DNA of 64,000 nt from an uncultured Bacilli bacterium (GCA_944332505.1 CALVKC010000004.1:1-64000); one strand, 5' to 3'; counted from the stretch's first letter, positions 33,506 through 42,339 are shown. The notes: generated from the sequence alone by a model not told the origin. Translations and numbers: made by a program.

Positions 33506-33570
33506 TGGACATAACGGGAGTTGAACCCGTGACTACGAGCAGACTTACGCTTTCTACCATAGAACTACCC
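33506..33570 (-). tRNA. Degenerate tRNA-like sequence
   Basis: T-arm ACGGG-TTCAACT-CCCGT is perfect; the D-region has TTC-TATGGTA-GAA; the acceptor GGGTAGT/TATGTCC has about five pairs. No good 7-nt anticodon loop. Adjacent to the previous tRNA-like sequence. Confidence 0.4.
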
Positions 33571-33584
33571 ATTTTTTTCATTTT

Positions 33585-33779
33585 TTAGTACGCTTGTTCA
33601 TATATACTCGGTTCACTTGTTACATTATAAATATAATTTCCGCATCGAACTAATAACGCATCTTTACCATAGTAAAGCTTTTTCATACCAGAGATACTTC
33701 CACTCTTGTCAAAGTTAGGAAAGTTGTCAAGTGTTTTAGCAAGTGGGTGTTTTACTGATAATGTTTTTACTCGTGCCAT
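33585..33779 (-). CDS. Small hypothetical protein
   Basis: 64 aa: MARVKTLSVKHPLAKTLDNF, with LYYGKDALLVRCGNYIYNVT. Directly follows 33784 (4 bp) in one operon and is followed by the two tRNA-like sequences. Confidence 0.65.
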   Translation of the reverse strand: MARVKTLSVKHPLAKTLDNFPNFDKSGSISGMKKLYYGKDALLVRCGNYIYNVTSEPSIYEQAY

Positions 33780-33783
33780 AGTC

Positions 33784-34113
33784 TTAATATTTTACATATT
33801 CAATACTGTAATTATTTTTAGATATGCCAAACGCATATTCAACATAATTAATAGAGCTATTTTTCACAAAAAACTCATACTTACCGACAACAATTCGAGT
33901 ACAATTTTTCACTAAAATTGCAAGGTCTTCTAATGAATATTTTGGTATATAAGCTTGAATCTCTTGTAAAGCTTTAGTGAAAATATCTTGTTCTCCCTCA
34001 CCTATTAAAGTAATATCATCAATAATATTAATTTTATCAATGCTTAATACTTTAACTTCGTAACGTGATGAAATATTTAGTAAATCCGTTGCAAAAATTT
34101 TAGCTCGTTTCAT
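33784..34113 (-). CDS. Hypothetical protein
   Basis: 109 aa: MKRAKIFATDLLNISSRYEV .... No motif recognised. Promoter -7 complement 34136-34143. Confidence 0.65.
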   Translation of the reverse strand: MKRAKIFATDLLNISSRYEVKVLSIDKINIIDDITLIGEGEQDIFTKALQEIQAYIPKYSLEDLAILVKNCTRIVVGKYEFFVKNSSINYVEYAFGISKNNYSIEYVKY

Positions 34114-34180
34114 TGTCTTTAAGTTTTATATATTACAAAGGTAATATATTTCAATTACCTTTGCAAATATTTTATGTTAA

Positions 34181-34200
34181 AGGTACTTAATCAAGTACCT
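34181..34200. repeat. 20-bp palindrome, copy 6
   Basis: AGGTACTTAATCAAGTACCT, overlapping the stop codon of the - gene at 34200. Confidence 0.7.
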
Positions 34201-34727
34201 TATTTATTGATGTGTCTTGTTGGTTTATTGATAGTGACAATATATCCACCTTTTGAATATTCGGCTTCATCACCACAAAGCAATTTTGCCAACTCTTTTG
34301 CAGTTTTAATTTTACGCATATTGAACTCTTTTGCACTAAGGGCATTTACAAGTTGTTTGAATTTCAATGTGCCACCACCACACAAATCTACATAGCGACT
34401 AACTGCATGAACAAGTCTATCATTTGTTCGTGTGCCTTCCCCGAACTTTTTGGCGAAAATATCACATAAAGCGATTACTCTTTCAGTTTTTTGTTCATCT
34501 AATTTAGCATAGCCTTTTTCAAAAACGCATGGTCGGTGGGCATTTGTGCCAATTGCAATATATACAAGCACTCCCATTGGGAAATTATGCTTATCGGAAA
34601 GTTCCACCAATCGTTTGCAAATATTGTGGTGTAAAACTCGTAACTCTTTGTCTTTTACAAAGTTATACTTACCAACATTCTTTTTGGCTTCTTCTCTTAC
34701 AAGGTCATTCAAAGTTTTCTTTTCCAT
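34200..34727 (-). CDS. Hypothetical protein
   Basis: 175 aa, mostly helical and basic: MEKKTLNDLVREEAKKNVGK, then RLVHAVSRYVDLCGGGTLKF and TAKELAKLLCGDEAEYSKGG. The text is slightly richer in GC than its neighbours. No family assigned. Promoter -7 complement 34762-34769. Confidence 0.65.
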   Translation of the reverse strand: MEKKTLNDLVREEAKKNVGKYNFVKDKELRVLHHNICKRLVELSDKHNFPMGVLVYIAIGTNAHRPCVFEKGYAKLDEQKTERVIALCDIFAKKFGEGTRTNDRLVHAVSRYVDLCGGGTLKFKQLVNALSAKEFNMRKIKTAKELAKLLCGDEAEYSKGGYIVTINKPTRHINK

Positions 34728-34812
34728 ATCAATATTATTTAAGTGGTTTTTAATTACATTACAAAGATAATAAATTTCTTGATAACCTGAAAATTTTTTA
34801 GGTTAATTAATG

Positions 34813-35061
34813 TTAATCAACAACTTCTATTTGAGTGATAAATTTAGTCACACCAACTGAGGTTTTAAAAACACATTTTATTTTCATTGGTGCATCATCA
34901 AACAATAACTTTAACACTATTTGATTTGAATCTCTTGTAATAACTTCACATTCGGCTAAAATGTTATTTCTAACCATTTCAACAAAATATTCATTGCTTG
35001 GAATACTCGTGTTTAAGAAACACTTTTTAAAATTGTTCAAAATACATTCTTTGATTGTCAT
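34813..35061 (-). CDS. Hypothetical protein
   Basis: 82 aa: MTIKECILNNFKKCFLNTSI .... Two promoters: a proximal one (-7 complement 35096-35103) and a distal conserved phage promoter (complement CAAATATA at 35283-35290, CAAAT at 35311). Confidence 0.6.
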   Translation of the reverse strand: MTIKECILNNFKKCFLNTSIPSNEYFVEMVRNNILAECEVITRDSNQIVLKLLFDDAPMKIKCVFKTSVGVTKFITQIEVVD

Positions 35062-35385
35062 ATCTTATAGATTTTATTTCTGTTACAAAGATAATACAAA
35101 AATTTAATCCTGGCAAGTAATTAACATTATTTAATAAGACACATTTTAAAGCCTTTTAAACGACTTTTATCACTTTATTGATAAACTATATCATTTAAAT
35201 TAAATAATGGCTATAAAACGCTTTAAATGGCTTAATACAAATATTAAATGTGTTGCTCTTCATATATACTATTTTCACACCACAAATATACAACAATCTA
35301 AGGCATCAGCCAAATTATTTTAGTTAAAAAATAAAAAAAGCCAACTATTATTTTTAGTTGGCTTTGAATAAAAACGTTTTTAACT
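35062..35385 (-). promoter_or_regulatory. Intergenic region with left-reading phage promoter and terminator
   Basis: No gene. On the - strand TTTGG (about 35310-35314), N20, TATATTTG (35283-35290), leader GTGTGAAAATAG. The hairpin AAAGCCAACTA / TAGTTGGCTTT at 35337-35366 ends the gene at 35386. Unlike the + units, this promoter reads ~200 nt into the next gene without a terminator. Confidence 0.5.
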
Positions 35386-35655
35386 TTAGAAATAATATGG
35401 AACACCGTTATTAATAACACATTCTTCAAATATTTCCCACCATTTTTCTTCGACTTTATCTTTAGTTATATCTCCTTGTTTTTCCCATTCATAATATTCA
35501 CGCATTTCAAATTCAATTTCATTAGCAATGCGTTGCATTGTTTCGTTAGATACATTTGTTGTATCAAATGGCTCTGGTAATGACTCAAGTAATTCTCGAT
35601 TAATTTCAGTTTTACCACATTTAAAAATTCTGTTCATGAAATCATTTGTATCCAT
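35386..35655 (-). CDS. Hypothetical acidic protein
   Basis: 89 aa: MDTNDFMNRIFKCGKTEINR, with helical EIEFEMREYYEWEKQGDITK. No family recognised. Promoter -7 complement near 35685-35692 (CAAAAGTA). Confidence 0.65.
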   Translation of the reverse strand: MDTNDFMNRIFKCGKTEINRELLESLPEPFDTTNVSNETMQRIANEIEFEMREYYEWEKQGDITKDKVEEKWWEIFEECVINNGVPYYF

Positions 35656-35738
35656 AATTAGTGATATTTAAGTTTGACAATACAAAAGTAATAATAGTTT
35701 TCTTTATATCCAAATTATTTTAGTTAAAAAATAAAAAA

Positions 35739-36334
35739 GTTGAGTATGTTCACACACACACTCAACTCCAAAATGACACACAGAATTTCAATTCAAAAGA
35801 GCACACCTTAACGAGTGGGAATAATAGGAATCGAACCTATAAATATATCCCGTAGATATTATTCCCGTGCGCAATGAAAAAAACCTTGAAAAAACACATG
35901 GGTTTACGCTTGTTATTTTCTATATATATATTATCAAACTATTAAAATTAAAAATACTATATGCTTTAATAGGGGGAAGCTCTTGTTTTCATTGTAAATA
36001 TGTTTATATTAAAATATATATACGGACGATAAATTATTACTATATTATATTTTACGGCTTATCTCTTGCTTTCATAATAGTTTTTCTATATTAAAATTGG
36101 TTTAAATCGGTTATCAAAATTATATAAGTTTTTTTATGTCTGACCTCTAATTGACGGCATAGTCTTAAAATTGCACCATATTCTAAAAATAGCAATGTCG
36201 CCTAAAAACCTATATGGCTCGTTGGTTTTCTCCAATCTATATAATTAATTAACACTAAACTATTATAGCTAATTAGGGCGGAGGTTTGTTTTTTGTCATG
36301 TTAGTATTATGTTTATTTTTACATTACAAAGATA
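35739..36334 (-). ncRNA. Transcription unit I with D-armless tRNA-like domain
   Basis: Starts at a strong promoter (-7 complement 36327-36334) and ends at hairpin AGTTGAGT/ACTCAACT (35739-35767). No convincing ORF. It is shared in blocks with 48446-48838: GTTTTTTGTCATGTTAGTAT, GGAGAAAACCAACGAGCCAT, TTTTTAGGCGACATTGC, and the tRNA-like domain near the 3' end. About 570 nt. Unrecognised RNA. Confidence 0.55.
35816..35866 (-). tRNA. tRNA-like domain without D-arm, copy I
   Basis: Acceptor GGGAATA/TATTCCC (7 bp), T-arm ATAGG-TTCGATT-CCTAT (5 bp, canonical loop), and between them ATAT-CTACGGG-ATAT, a 4-bp stem with 7-nt loop that would read anticodon ACG (Arg) with T33. There is no room for a D-arm; total 51 nt. 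Could be a minimal tRNA, a tRNA mimic, or the 3' domain of the larger RNA. Confidence 0.5.
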
Positions 36335-36365
36335 ATAAATTATTTTGAATTATGCAAGTTTTTTC

Positions 36366-36602
36366 TTAATTTTTTTTGTAACTTTCAGCGCATTCTTTTG
36401 AGCAAAAAACAAGACCATCATAATCAATTCGATTGTCTTCAATTACTTGAGAACCACATTCGTCACAATACACAACGTCATTGTTAGTGAATTGATTACC
36501 ACACTCTTCACATTCATAATCCAAATATGATGTGTCGTAATTATAGCCCTTATTAGCTACCATATCACTTCCACAATGTGGGCATAAAATTTTATTACTC
36601 AT
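36366..36602 (-). CDS. Zinc-ribbon protein
   Basis: 78 aa with three Cys pairs: CPHCGSD, CEECGNQ, CDECGSQ and a last FCSKECAES. It belongs with the similar protein at 37339. Likely binds two zinc ions; might contact nucleic acid or protein. Promoter -7 complement 36631-36638. Confidence 0.75.
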   Translation of the reverse strand: MSNKILCPHCGSDMVANKGYNYDTSYLDYECEECGNQFTNNDVVYCDECGSQVIEDNRIDYDGLVFCSKECAESYKKN

Positions 36603-36671
36603 TTGATTTATTGTTTTAAGTTTTACATTACAAAGATAATAAATTATTTTGAATAATACAAGTTTTTTATC

Positions 36672-36839
36672 TCATTTAACATACTTGTGACGTTGGATTG
36701 TGTAATTACTTTCTGTAATTTGCTGATTTGTTAGAAAATTGGTTAAAATAAAATCCAAGTCACAAACGTATATTCTTCGCCCTATTAGTTTAGGCAAATT
36801 ATTCGTTATAAGATTTAAGCAGAAATTTTGTAAGTCCAT
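36672..36839 (-). CDS. Small hypothetical protein
   Basis: 55 aa: MDLQNFCLNLITNNLPKLIG, then RRIYVCDLDFILTNFLTNQQ and ITES. The ATG is 1 bp from the stop of the gene at 36841, so the two are probably translated together. Protein-like composition. Function unknown. Confidence 0.55.
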   Translation of the reverse strand: MDLQNFCLNLITNNLPKLIGRRIYVCDLDFILTNFLTNQQITESNYTIQRHKYVK

Positions 36840-36840
36840 G

Positions 36841-37107
36841 TTATAAATAATATTCTGTTACATCTTCAATATAATAATCTTCTGTATCAAAACTCCATGA
36901 ATCATGACCACTTACAATGACTTCAGTGGCTTTTACGATAATATCATCATCATATAGTTCCACGATATCATCATCATCTCTAAACCATTGAAGTATCAAT
37001 TCTTTTATTTTATCATCAGTCAAAGAATTGTCAAAGACCATAATCGGTGATTTTTTGTTATAATCGTTATAAGTAACGAAAAATACTTTGTTCAATTTAG
37101 ATTTCAT
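36841..37107 (-). CDS. Hypothetical acidic protein
   Basis: 88 aa: MKSKLNKVFFVTYNDYNKKS, acidic middle RDDDDIVELYDDDI. No family recognised. Promoter -7 complement 37135-37142. Confidence 0.65.
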   Translation of the reverse strand: MKSKLNKVFFVTYNDYNKKSPIMVFDNSLTDDKIKELILQWFRDDDDIVELYDDDIIVKATEVIVSGHDSWSFDTEDYYIEDVTEYYL

Positions 37108-37219
37108 ATCGCAATTGTTTTTAAGTTTGTATTACAAAGATAATGCAAATATTTTATATATGCAAATAAAACACCAACTTTAACATAATTCATTGTTTAA
37201 TGTTAAAAGTGTTAATTTA

Positions 37220-37312
37220 TTTGGTTGATTGTCCAGATTGTTGTATATTTGTGATGTGAAATTATCGACAATAAAAAAACTGAATACCTTGCTTTAGATA
37301 TTCAGCTTTTTT
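37220..37312 (+). ncRNA. Small RNA unit with terminator
   Basis: TTTGG 37220, N20, TATATTTG 37244-37251, leader TGATGTGAAATTATCGACAA, hairpin CTGAATA/TATTCAG (37280-37306), T-run. Nearly identical to the unit at 30084. Confidence 0.6.
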
Positions 37313-37338
37313 ATTATGAAATTTATCTTTAATATATC

Positions 37339-37617
37339 TTATTGATTATCAGCAACTAAACAATCTAATGAACAATAATCTTTATTTGTTCTTTTTGAAT
37401 AAATAGACGCTGAATTATGTATTAATTCATGACAATACCCACATTCTACAAACTCATCCGAACTATAATCATTTCCACATTTTTCACAATGGAAATTAAT
37501 TACATCATGTTCATAATCAAATTTAGGGGTAACCTCTGTACATCCACATTTAGGACAATAATTGGGATATCTATCTATTTCGATACTTTCCTTTGCGGTC
37601 AAATTACTTTTATTCAT
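37339..37617 (-). CDS. Zinc-ribbon protein, paralogue of 36366
   Basis: 92 aa. CPKCGCTE, CEKCGND, CGYCHELI and YCSLDCLV give four Cys pairs in the same order as the protein at 36366. The last motif resembles a degenerate MYM/FCS finger. Promoter -7 complement 37641-37648. Confidence 0.75.
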   Translation of the reverse strand: MNKSNLTAKESIEIDRYPNYCPKCGCTEVTPKFDYEHDVINFHCEKCGNDYSSDEFVECGYCHELIHNSASIYSKRTNKDYCSLDCLVADNQ

Positions 37618-37724
37618 ATCGTTTAGTTTTATTCTTATTACAAAGATATAAAATTAATATTACATACACAAATAAAATAATCACTTTAACATAATTAATT
37701 TTTAATGTTAAAAATGTTAATTCA

Positions 37725-37816
37725 TTTGGTTGATTCCCCAGATTATTGTATATTTGTGATGTGAAAAAATAAACAATAAAAAAGACTGAATACCAAATTA
37801 AGATATTCAGTCTTTC
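37725..37816 (+). ncRNA. Small RNA unit with terminator
   Basis: TTTGG 37725, N20, TATATTTG 37749-37756, leader TGATGTGAAAAAATAAACAA, hairpin AAAGACTGAATA / TATTCAGTCTTT (37791-37815). Confidence 0.6.
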
Positions 37817-37827
37817 TTGTTATAACA

Positions 37828-38394
37828 TTATTTTTGATACATACTCAAAATATTGTGTGCTTCAATTAATTTTTTAAACTCGTCTTTTTTACCCATAAGG
37901 TCTAAACGATTCTCGACTTCATATAAAGTTTTTAACGCATCGTCTATTTTTGTTTTCAATTCATTTGAGAAGATAACCTCACCGCTATTAGGAATTACTT
38001 TAACTAAAGCAGTTTGATTTCCATTATACACTTTAGAACACCATGTAACCACAAATTCAGCATTATCGATTTCAATGCCGTCACTTGTCGTATAATGAAA
38101 TACTAAAACCTCACCGTTGCAAACCTCATCGCTTGTTCCATCAAAACAATGTAGATAATCACCAGTCTCATTGTCAAATATATTGACCGTTACCGATTTA
38201 GATATGTCACTTTTCAAGTATTTGACTACATACTCATCATACGGCAGAACATCCAAAACTTTGATTTTATTATTATCGAATTTATTACGATAACTATCTG
38301 CCATTAAATTAGCTTGTACTGCGTTGTCAACAATATGTATTTTACGTTTACATCCAAAAATACCAAAGTCCTCAATTAAAATTACCCATTTCAT
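37828..38394 (-). CDS. Hypothetical protein
   Basis: 188 aa: MKWVILIEDFGIFGCKRKIH .... N-terminal half beta-rich, C-terminal ~50 residues a helical hairpin (LKTKIDDALKTLYEVENRLD). Promoter -7 complement 38418-38425. Confidence 0.65.
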   Translation of the reverse strand: MKWVILIEDFGIFGCKRKIHIVDNAVQANLMADSYRNKFDNNKIKVLDVLPYDEYVVKYLKSDISKSVTVNIFDNETGDYLHCFDGTSDEVCNGEVLVFHYTTSDGIEIDNAEFVVTWCSKVYNGNQTALVKVIPNSGEVIFSNELKTKIDDALKTLYEVENRLDLMGKKDEFKKLIEAHNILSMYQK

Positions 38395-38502
38395 ATCGTT
38401 TAGTTTTTATTTGTTTCACAAAGATAATATTTTTATTCAAAAAATGCAAATAAAATAATCACTTTAACATAATTAAAATTTAATGTTAAAAATGTTAATT
38501 TA

Positions 38503-38595
38503 TTTGGAATATATTCCAGATTGTTGTATATTTGTGGTGTGATAAAATAAACAATAAAAAAAATGTCAACTACATATCATTGACACCTTTTTTTT
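38503..38595 (+). ncRNA. Small RNA unit with terminator
   Basis: TTTGG 38503, N20, TATATTTG 38527-38534, leader TGGTGTGATAAAATAAACAA, hairpin around TGTCAA/TTGACA (38563-38588) and a long T-run. Confidence 0.55.
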
Positions 38596-38602
38596 ATAAC
38601 AA

Positions 38603-38893
38603 TTATAAAATATATTCTATTGAATATTTAACACCGTCGTCTTCAAAAGCTCTAAATTTACCAGAATATATTGAATCAGTTGGATATTTTTTAGATTTCC
38701 TAACTGCAACACTCCAATTAGTTGCATAACCTCTTTCATCAGCAAAAGATTTATTCCATAATTCAAGTAATTTTTTATTGGCTTCCTTTAATGTAAGGTT
38801 ATTGGCAATAATAATATTACATGAGTTATTAAATTCTGGTTTTCGTTGAGCGATAAATCTATTAGTTGTAGCTTTAATATAATATAAATCCAT
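38603..38893 (-). CDS. Hypothetical protein
   Basis: 96 aa: MDLYYIKATTNRFIAQRKPE, with SFADERGYATNWSVAVRKSK. No family recognised. ATG is 2 bp after the stop of the gene at 38896. Confidence 0.65.
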   Translation of the reverse strand: MDLYYIKATTNRFIAQRKPEFNNSCNIIIANNLTLKEANKKLLELWNKSFADERGYATNWSVAVRKSKKYPTDSIYSGKFRAFEDDGVKYSIEYIL

Positions 38894-38895
38894 AT

Positions 38896-39345
38896 TTAAA
38901 AATATCCATTAATAAGTTTGTGATACCTTTTATTTGTTAAATCACCTTTTTGGCAATTAATACCTTTTTCATTAAGTAATTTAACGGTAAAATGATTAGT
39001 CCCATCATGATGTTGTACCTCAATATCAATGCCACCATGAACTAACTTAACCGTATAATAGTCACCGCTTCCAATAGCTTTATTGACCGCATCCAAAATG
39101 TTATCGAATTTAATTGGTTTAATGCTATAAATACCATCCCATCTACCAACCTTTCCGAATAAAACACATTTACAATTATTATACTTTGTAGCGGCTTCAT
39201 CAAAAGTAGAATAATTTTCAAAGGACAATAATTCTTCAAGGTCGTGTAAATTTAGATTAGTTGAATTGCGTTCGTTGAAACTTTCTACATCAGCTTCACA
39301 TAAATCATAGCTATTTGAACACAAAATATAAGTCGGATATTTCAT
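38896..39345 (-). CDS. Hypothetical protein
   Basis: 149 aa: MKYPTYILCSNSYDLCEADV, central VLFGKVGRWDGIYSIKPIKF, C-terminal HGGIDIEVQHHDGTNHFTVK. Similar layout to small phage proteins of unknown role with GRWDG. Promoter -7 complement 39372-39379; operon with 38603. Confidence 0.65.
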   Translation of the reverse strand: MKYPTYILCSNSYDLCEADVESFNERNSTNLNLHDLEELLSFENYSTFDEAATKYNNCKCVLFGKVGRWDGIYSIKPIKFDNILDAVNKAIGSGDYYTVKLVHGGIDIEVQHHDGTNHFTVKLLNEKGINCQKGDLTNKRYHKLINGYF

Positions 39346-39434
39346 AATTATTGTTTTTAAGTTTTACACTACAAAGATAATGAACTTATCTTATATAAAC
39401 AAGTAATTTAACATATTTAACATTTAATTATAGA

Positions 39435-39518
39435 AATAAAAAAATAGCACTATTTTCACAAACAATGCCATTAAATAACTATAAATTCCAATGATGCTAT
39501 ATTTGTATTACAAAGATA
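39435..39518 (-). ncRNA. Constant-loop small RNA, copy L1
   Basis: Promoter -7 complement 39511-39518; no ORF; ends at a hairpin (39442-39472) ATGGCA-loop-TGCTAT followed by T-run. The loop contains TTTGTGAAAATAG, shared by four other hairpins whose stems differ but pair. About 70 nt. Confidence 0.55.
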
Positions 39519-39594
39519 ATATATTTATCCGAACTATCCAAATGTTTTTATCGTTTTAACATAAAAAAATATTAGTGTTAAAAGTGTTAATTTA

Positions 39595-39686
39595 TTTGGT
39601 CAGTTCAACAAAAGGTGCTATATTTGTGGTGTGAAATTATAAACAATAAAAAAAGCTGAACTCCTTATTTGGATATTCAGCTTTTA
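39595..39686 (+). ncRNA. Small RNA unit with terminator
   Basis: TTTGG 39595, N20, TATATTTG 39619-39626, leader TGGTGTGAAATTATAAACAA, hairpin AAAGCTGAA / TTCAGCTTT (39652-39685). Confidence 0.6.
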
Positions 39687-39707
39687 TTGTTTTATTTCAA
39701 TAATGAA

Positions 39708-40568
39708 CTAACGTCTAATATTCCACATTGATTGAGCACCACCGACAAGTACATCAATATTAGCATCCTTTTTCTTATCGATTACTTCCCATTGTTTAAG
39801 TTGAATAAATTCTTCAGTTGTTAAATTCATTTCTCGCATATATGCTTTATCAGCAATAGCACGTTTACGTTCAGCTTCTGCTCTTGCATCTTCTTTTTCG
39901 GCTCGTCTATCTTCACTAATTTTCGCTTGAATTTGAGCTGCGGTATTATTCATTTCGGCTAATTGGGCTTGATTAGGTTTAGCACGACCAGTAACAACTG
40001 CTACAATAGTAATTGGAAATTCAGCTTTTTTAGATAAATTTGCAACATAATTCTTCATGTCCCTTAATATATTCGCATCAATTAAGGCTAAGGTATCTCG
40101 ATTACTCATTAAGTCAAAAGGAGAATATTTTGATATATAATTTCTTGTATAATTATTATATATATCTTGAATATTATTCTTATACCAATTAACGCCATAG
40201 TTCTTAAGTAATGTCGGAGTTTTACCTTGATTCACTTGAATAATAATTTGTGTCGTAAAATCAAGTGGTGTGTTTTCATTTGAAGCCACATCATCAAGAG
40301 TTTCAGTATATTTCACTGGAATAATTGGGAATTTAACGTTATCAGTCGTACACCATACCCATTTTGAACCAGTTGATATTGGTGTTTGGTCTATACCACC
40401 TTTCCCAAAGAAAAACGGTTTATGTACCAATACAGCTTCTTCACCAGCATTTACTTTTACTCTTTCACAAGCAAAAATAAACAACAAAATACCGAATAAC
40501 ACAAGTGAATAAAGTATAACTCTCTTCCACTTTTCAAAAAAATAATTAAAAAAACTTTTTTGTTTCAT
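39708..40568 (-). CDS. SPFH/prohibitin-family membrane protein
   Basis: 286 aa. N-terminal membrane anchor (VILYSLVLFGILLFIFACE, possibly a lipobox-like Cys), then the SPFH core (GEEAVLVHKPFFFGKGG ... LDFTTQIIIQVNQGK) and a coiled coil rich in Ala/Glu/Arg (EDRRAEKEDARAEAERKRAI). Typical prohibitin order. Likely forms an oligomeric scaffold at the inner membrane. In operon with 40601. A shorter SPFH protein is at 9886. Confidence 0.8.
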   Translation of the reverse strand: MKQKSFFNYFFEKWKRVILYSLVLFGILLFIFACERVKVNAGEEAVLVHKPFFFGKGGIDQTPISTGSKWVWCTTDNVKFPIIPVKYTETLDDVASNENTPLDFTTQIIIQVNQGKTPTLLKNYGVNWYKNNIQDIYNNYTRNYISKYSPFDLMSNRDTLALIDANILRDMKNYVANLSKKAEFPITIVAVVTGRAKPNQAQLAEMNNTAAQIQAKISEDRRAEKEDARAEAERKRAIADKAYMREMNLTTEEFIQLKQWEVIDKKKDANIDVLVGGAQSMWNIRR

Positions 40569-40600
40569 ATATTATTAAATTTTACCAATGATTTTAAGCT

Positions 40601-40867
40601 TTAACCAAATATAGGGTGCTTAACATTATACGTTTTATAAATCAAATCCGACACTTCACAACTACAATAGCCACTAAAATAGTATAAATTAGATTTGGCT
40701 ATTGATACTGCTTGCTCCATTGTATTACATTCAGCATTTTCTTTTAAAATACTTTCAGCATAGGCTTTCAAAAAATTGTCTGCTTCTTGAGGGTTATTAC
40801 GTGCGATGTCAAGTGCTTTATCAAACACATTCCTCATACCAGTGTAGGTGATTCCTTTGTAAATCAT
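40601..40867 (-). CDS. Hypothetical protein
   Basis: 88 aa helical protein: MIYKGITYTGMRNVFDKALD .... Promoter -7 complement 40899-40906; the SPFH gene follows 32 bp downstream without a promoter of its own, so both are likely co-expressed. Confidence 0.65.
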   Translation of the reverse strand: MIYKGITYTGMRNVFDKALDIARNNPQEADNFLKAYAESILKENAECNTMEQAVSIAKSNLYYFSGYCSCEVSDLIYKTYNVKHPIFG

Positions 40868-40909
40868 ATTAGTGTATAGTTTTTAAATTTTTACAATACA
40901 AAGATAATA

Positions 40910-41084
40910 ATAATTTTTGAAATAACAAAATAAATTATCTTTTTTCTTTTATATATTTTCTTTTTTCTATATATTTAATATATTATATAATATAATTTAT
41001 ATATATATATTAATTATATATAATATATAATACTGATATAATATATACTTTAAGTATTAAATACACCCATGTTAAAAATGTTAA
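40910..41084. repeat. AT low-complexity stretch
   Basis: 40960-41055 is almost pure A/T with TA repeats (tatatatatat, ataatatataa). No gene or hairpin of note. It separates the gene at 40601 from the small RNA unit at 41089. Confidence 0.6.
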
Positions 41085-41088
41085 TTTA

Positions 41089-41172
41089 TTTGGTTAGTTC
41101 AGCAAAAGGTCGTATATTTGTGACGTGAAATTATAGATAATAAAAACACTACCCATTTTGGGGATAGTGTTA
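41089..41172 (+). ncRNA. Small RNA unit with terminator
   Basis: TTTGG 41089, N20, TATATTTG 41113-41120, leader TGACGTGAAATTATAGATAA, hairpin AACACTA.CCC / GGG.TAGTGTT (41145-41172). Confidence 0.6.
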
Positions 41173-41178
41173 TAATTT

Positions 41179-42039
41179 TTATATACAAATCTTTTTCTTT
41201 ATTTTATTTACGTATCTTCTTATTTTTAATTTAGTGTTAAAGTAAAGAATTTTAGATTTGTAAGTTATAATATTTTCATGTTTAAAAAAATATTTTTTAT
41301 TACCTAAATGTAATATTAATTCTTTACCTAAAGAATAACTTTTTATAACATCGTCTATTTTAACATATTCATTCAAAGTGTGCTGTTTATAATATCCAGA
41401 ACCTATGTTCATACATGGAACATTTATTTTTCGACGCAAATACATAACATCTGTTGATGTTTCAGCTTTAAACCTTGTCAATCCATTTTTTTCACATATT
41501 GGGAAAACAGTATTAAAAAATGATTTGTTCATTAATTTTATGTATTTACATGTTAATGCGGCTCGATTAAATTCTGGTGAATCAAAACCTATCACATATC
41601 CAACATCATTTAAAAATATTGGATTAATTAAATTCGAACCTACGTTTTTTTTATCTTTGATTTCTTCTCTTACAAAGAAAATGATTTTCAATTTATCTAT
41701 TTCATCTAATAGCTTTAATGCAATTGCAATACCGCATTTATCATCTCCACCAACACCGTATTTAGATGTAATTATATTATGATTTATGTCTAAAGGCAAT
41801 AAGTCACTATTATTAATAAAAACCTCGTTTTCCTTATGTACTGTATCTAAATGGGCAACAACACATGGATATGCTTCATTATTACATAAAACGCCTTTTG
41901 TTATAATTAAATTACCAAAGTCATCTTCTTCATATTTAACATTTTTATCAACCACATAATCTATTATATGTTTTTTAATAAAAAACTCATGATGACTATA
42001 GGTTGGTATCTGTAAAATATTTATTAATAATTTCTTCAT
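41179..42039 (-). CDS. M20/M28-type zinc aminopeptidase
   Basis: 286 aa. Zinc-peptidase landmarks in order: VAHLDTVH (His and Asp), GVGGDDKCGIAIAL (bridging Asp), FFVREE (catalytic Glu pair), IGFDSPEFNRAALTC (Asp) and SGYYKQHTLNEYV (His). This order matches peptidase T-like exopeptidases. The lid domain is short. Third gene of an operon with 42386 and 42085. A peptidase of this type in a phage might process small peptides; the substrate is unknown. Confidence 0.75.
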   Translation of the reverse strand: MKKLLINILQIPTYSHHEFFIKKHIIDYVVDKNVKYEEDDFGNLIITKGVLCNNEAYPCVVAHLDTVHKENEVFINNSDLLPLDINHNIITSKYGVGGDDKCGIAIALKLLDEIDKLKIIFFVREEIKDKKNVGSNLINPIFLNDVGYVIGFDSPEFNRAALTCKYIKLMNKSFFNTVFPICEKNGLTRFKAETSTDVMYLRRKINVPCMNIGSGYYKQHTLNEYVKIDDVIKSYSLGKELILHLGNKKYFFKHENIITYKSKILYFNTKLKIRRYVNKIKKKICI

Positions 42040-42084
42040 AAAATAAATTTTATAATAGTGTTTTATGTTTAATTCGATAACTAA

Positions 42085-42339
42085 TTATGCTTCTTTATTT
42101 TTTTCAAGATATTCAATAAATTCAGTTATATCATTTTTTAATACCTCCAACTTATTGATAAAATCATCAATATTTTCATCATCAGTAGGGTGTAATCTAA
42201 TTGTGCTATAACAATCACTTACAGAAAGAAAAGTATTTCTTATTTTTTCTCCTTTCCAAGTAGTAAGCCCATCAAAGGCTACAACATTACCTGTTGATGG
42301 ACTATCACTTTTATTTAACCATGTTCTTTTATTATACAT
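42085..42339 (-). CDS. Conserved phage hypothetical protein
   Basis: 84 aa. KSDSPSTGNVVAFDGLTTWK and SVSDCYSTIRLHPTDDENID belong to a small family I recognise from gut phages, role unknown. Preceded by 42386 in the same operon. Confidence 0.7.
   Translation of the reverse strand: MYNKRTWLNKSDSPSTGNVVAFDGLTTWKGEKIRNTFLSVSDCYSTIRLHPTDDENIDDFINKLEVLKNDITEFIEYLEKNKEA

Noticed and set aside
35739..36334. tmRNA (ssrA)
   Set aside because: The tRNA-like domain is compact and lies at one end only, there is no conserved tmRNA 5' sequence and no tag reading frame that both copies share.
40960..41055. Replication origin from AT-richness alone
   Set aside because: The stretch is simple TA-rich sequence without iterons or a nearby initiator gene; the whole region is AT-rich.
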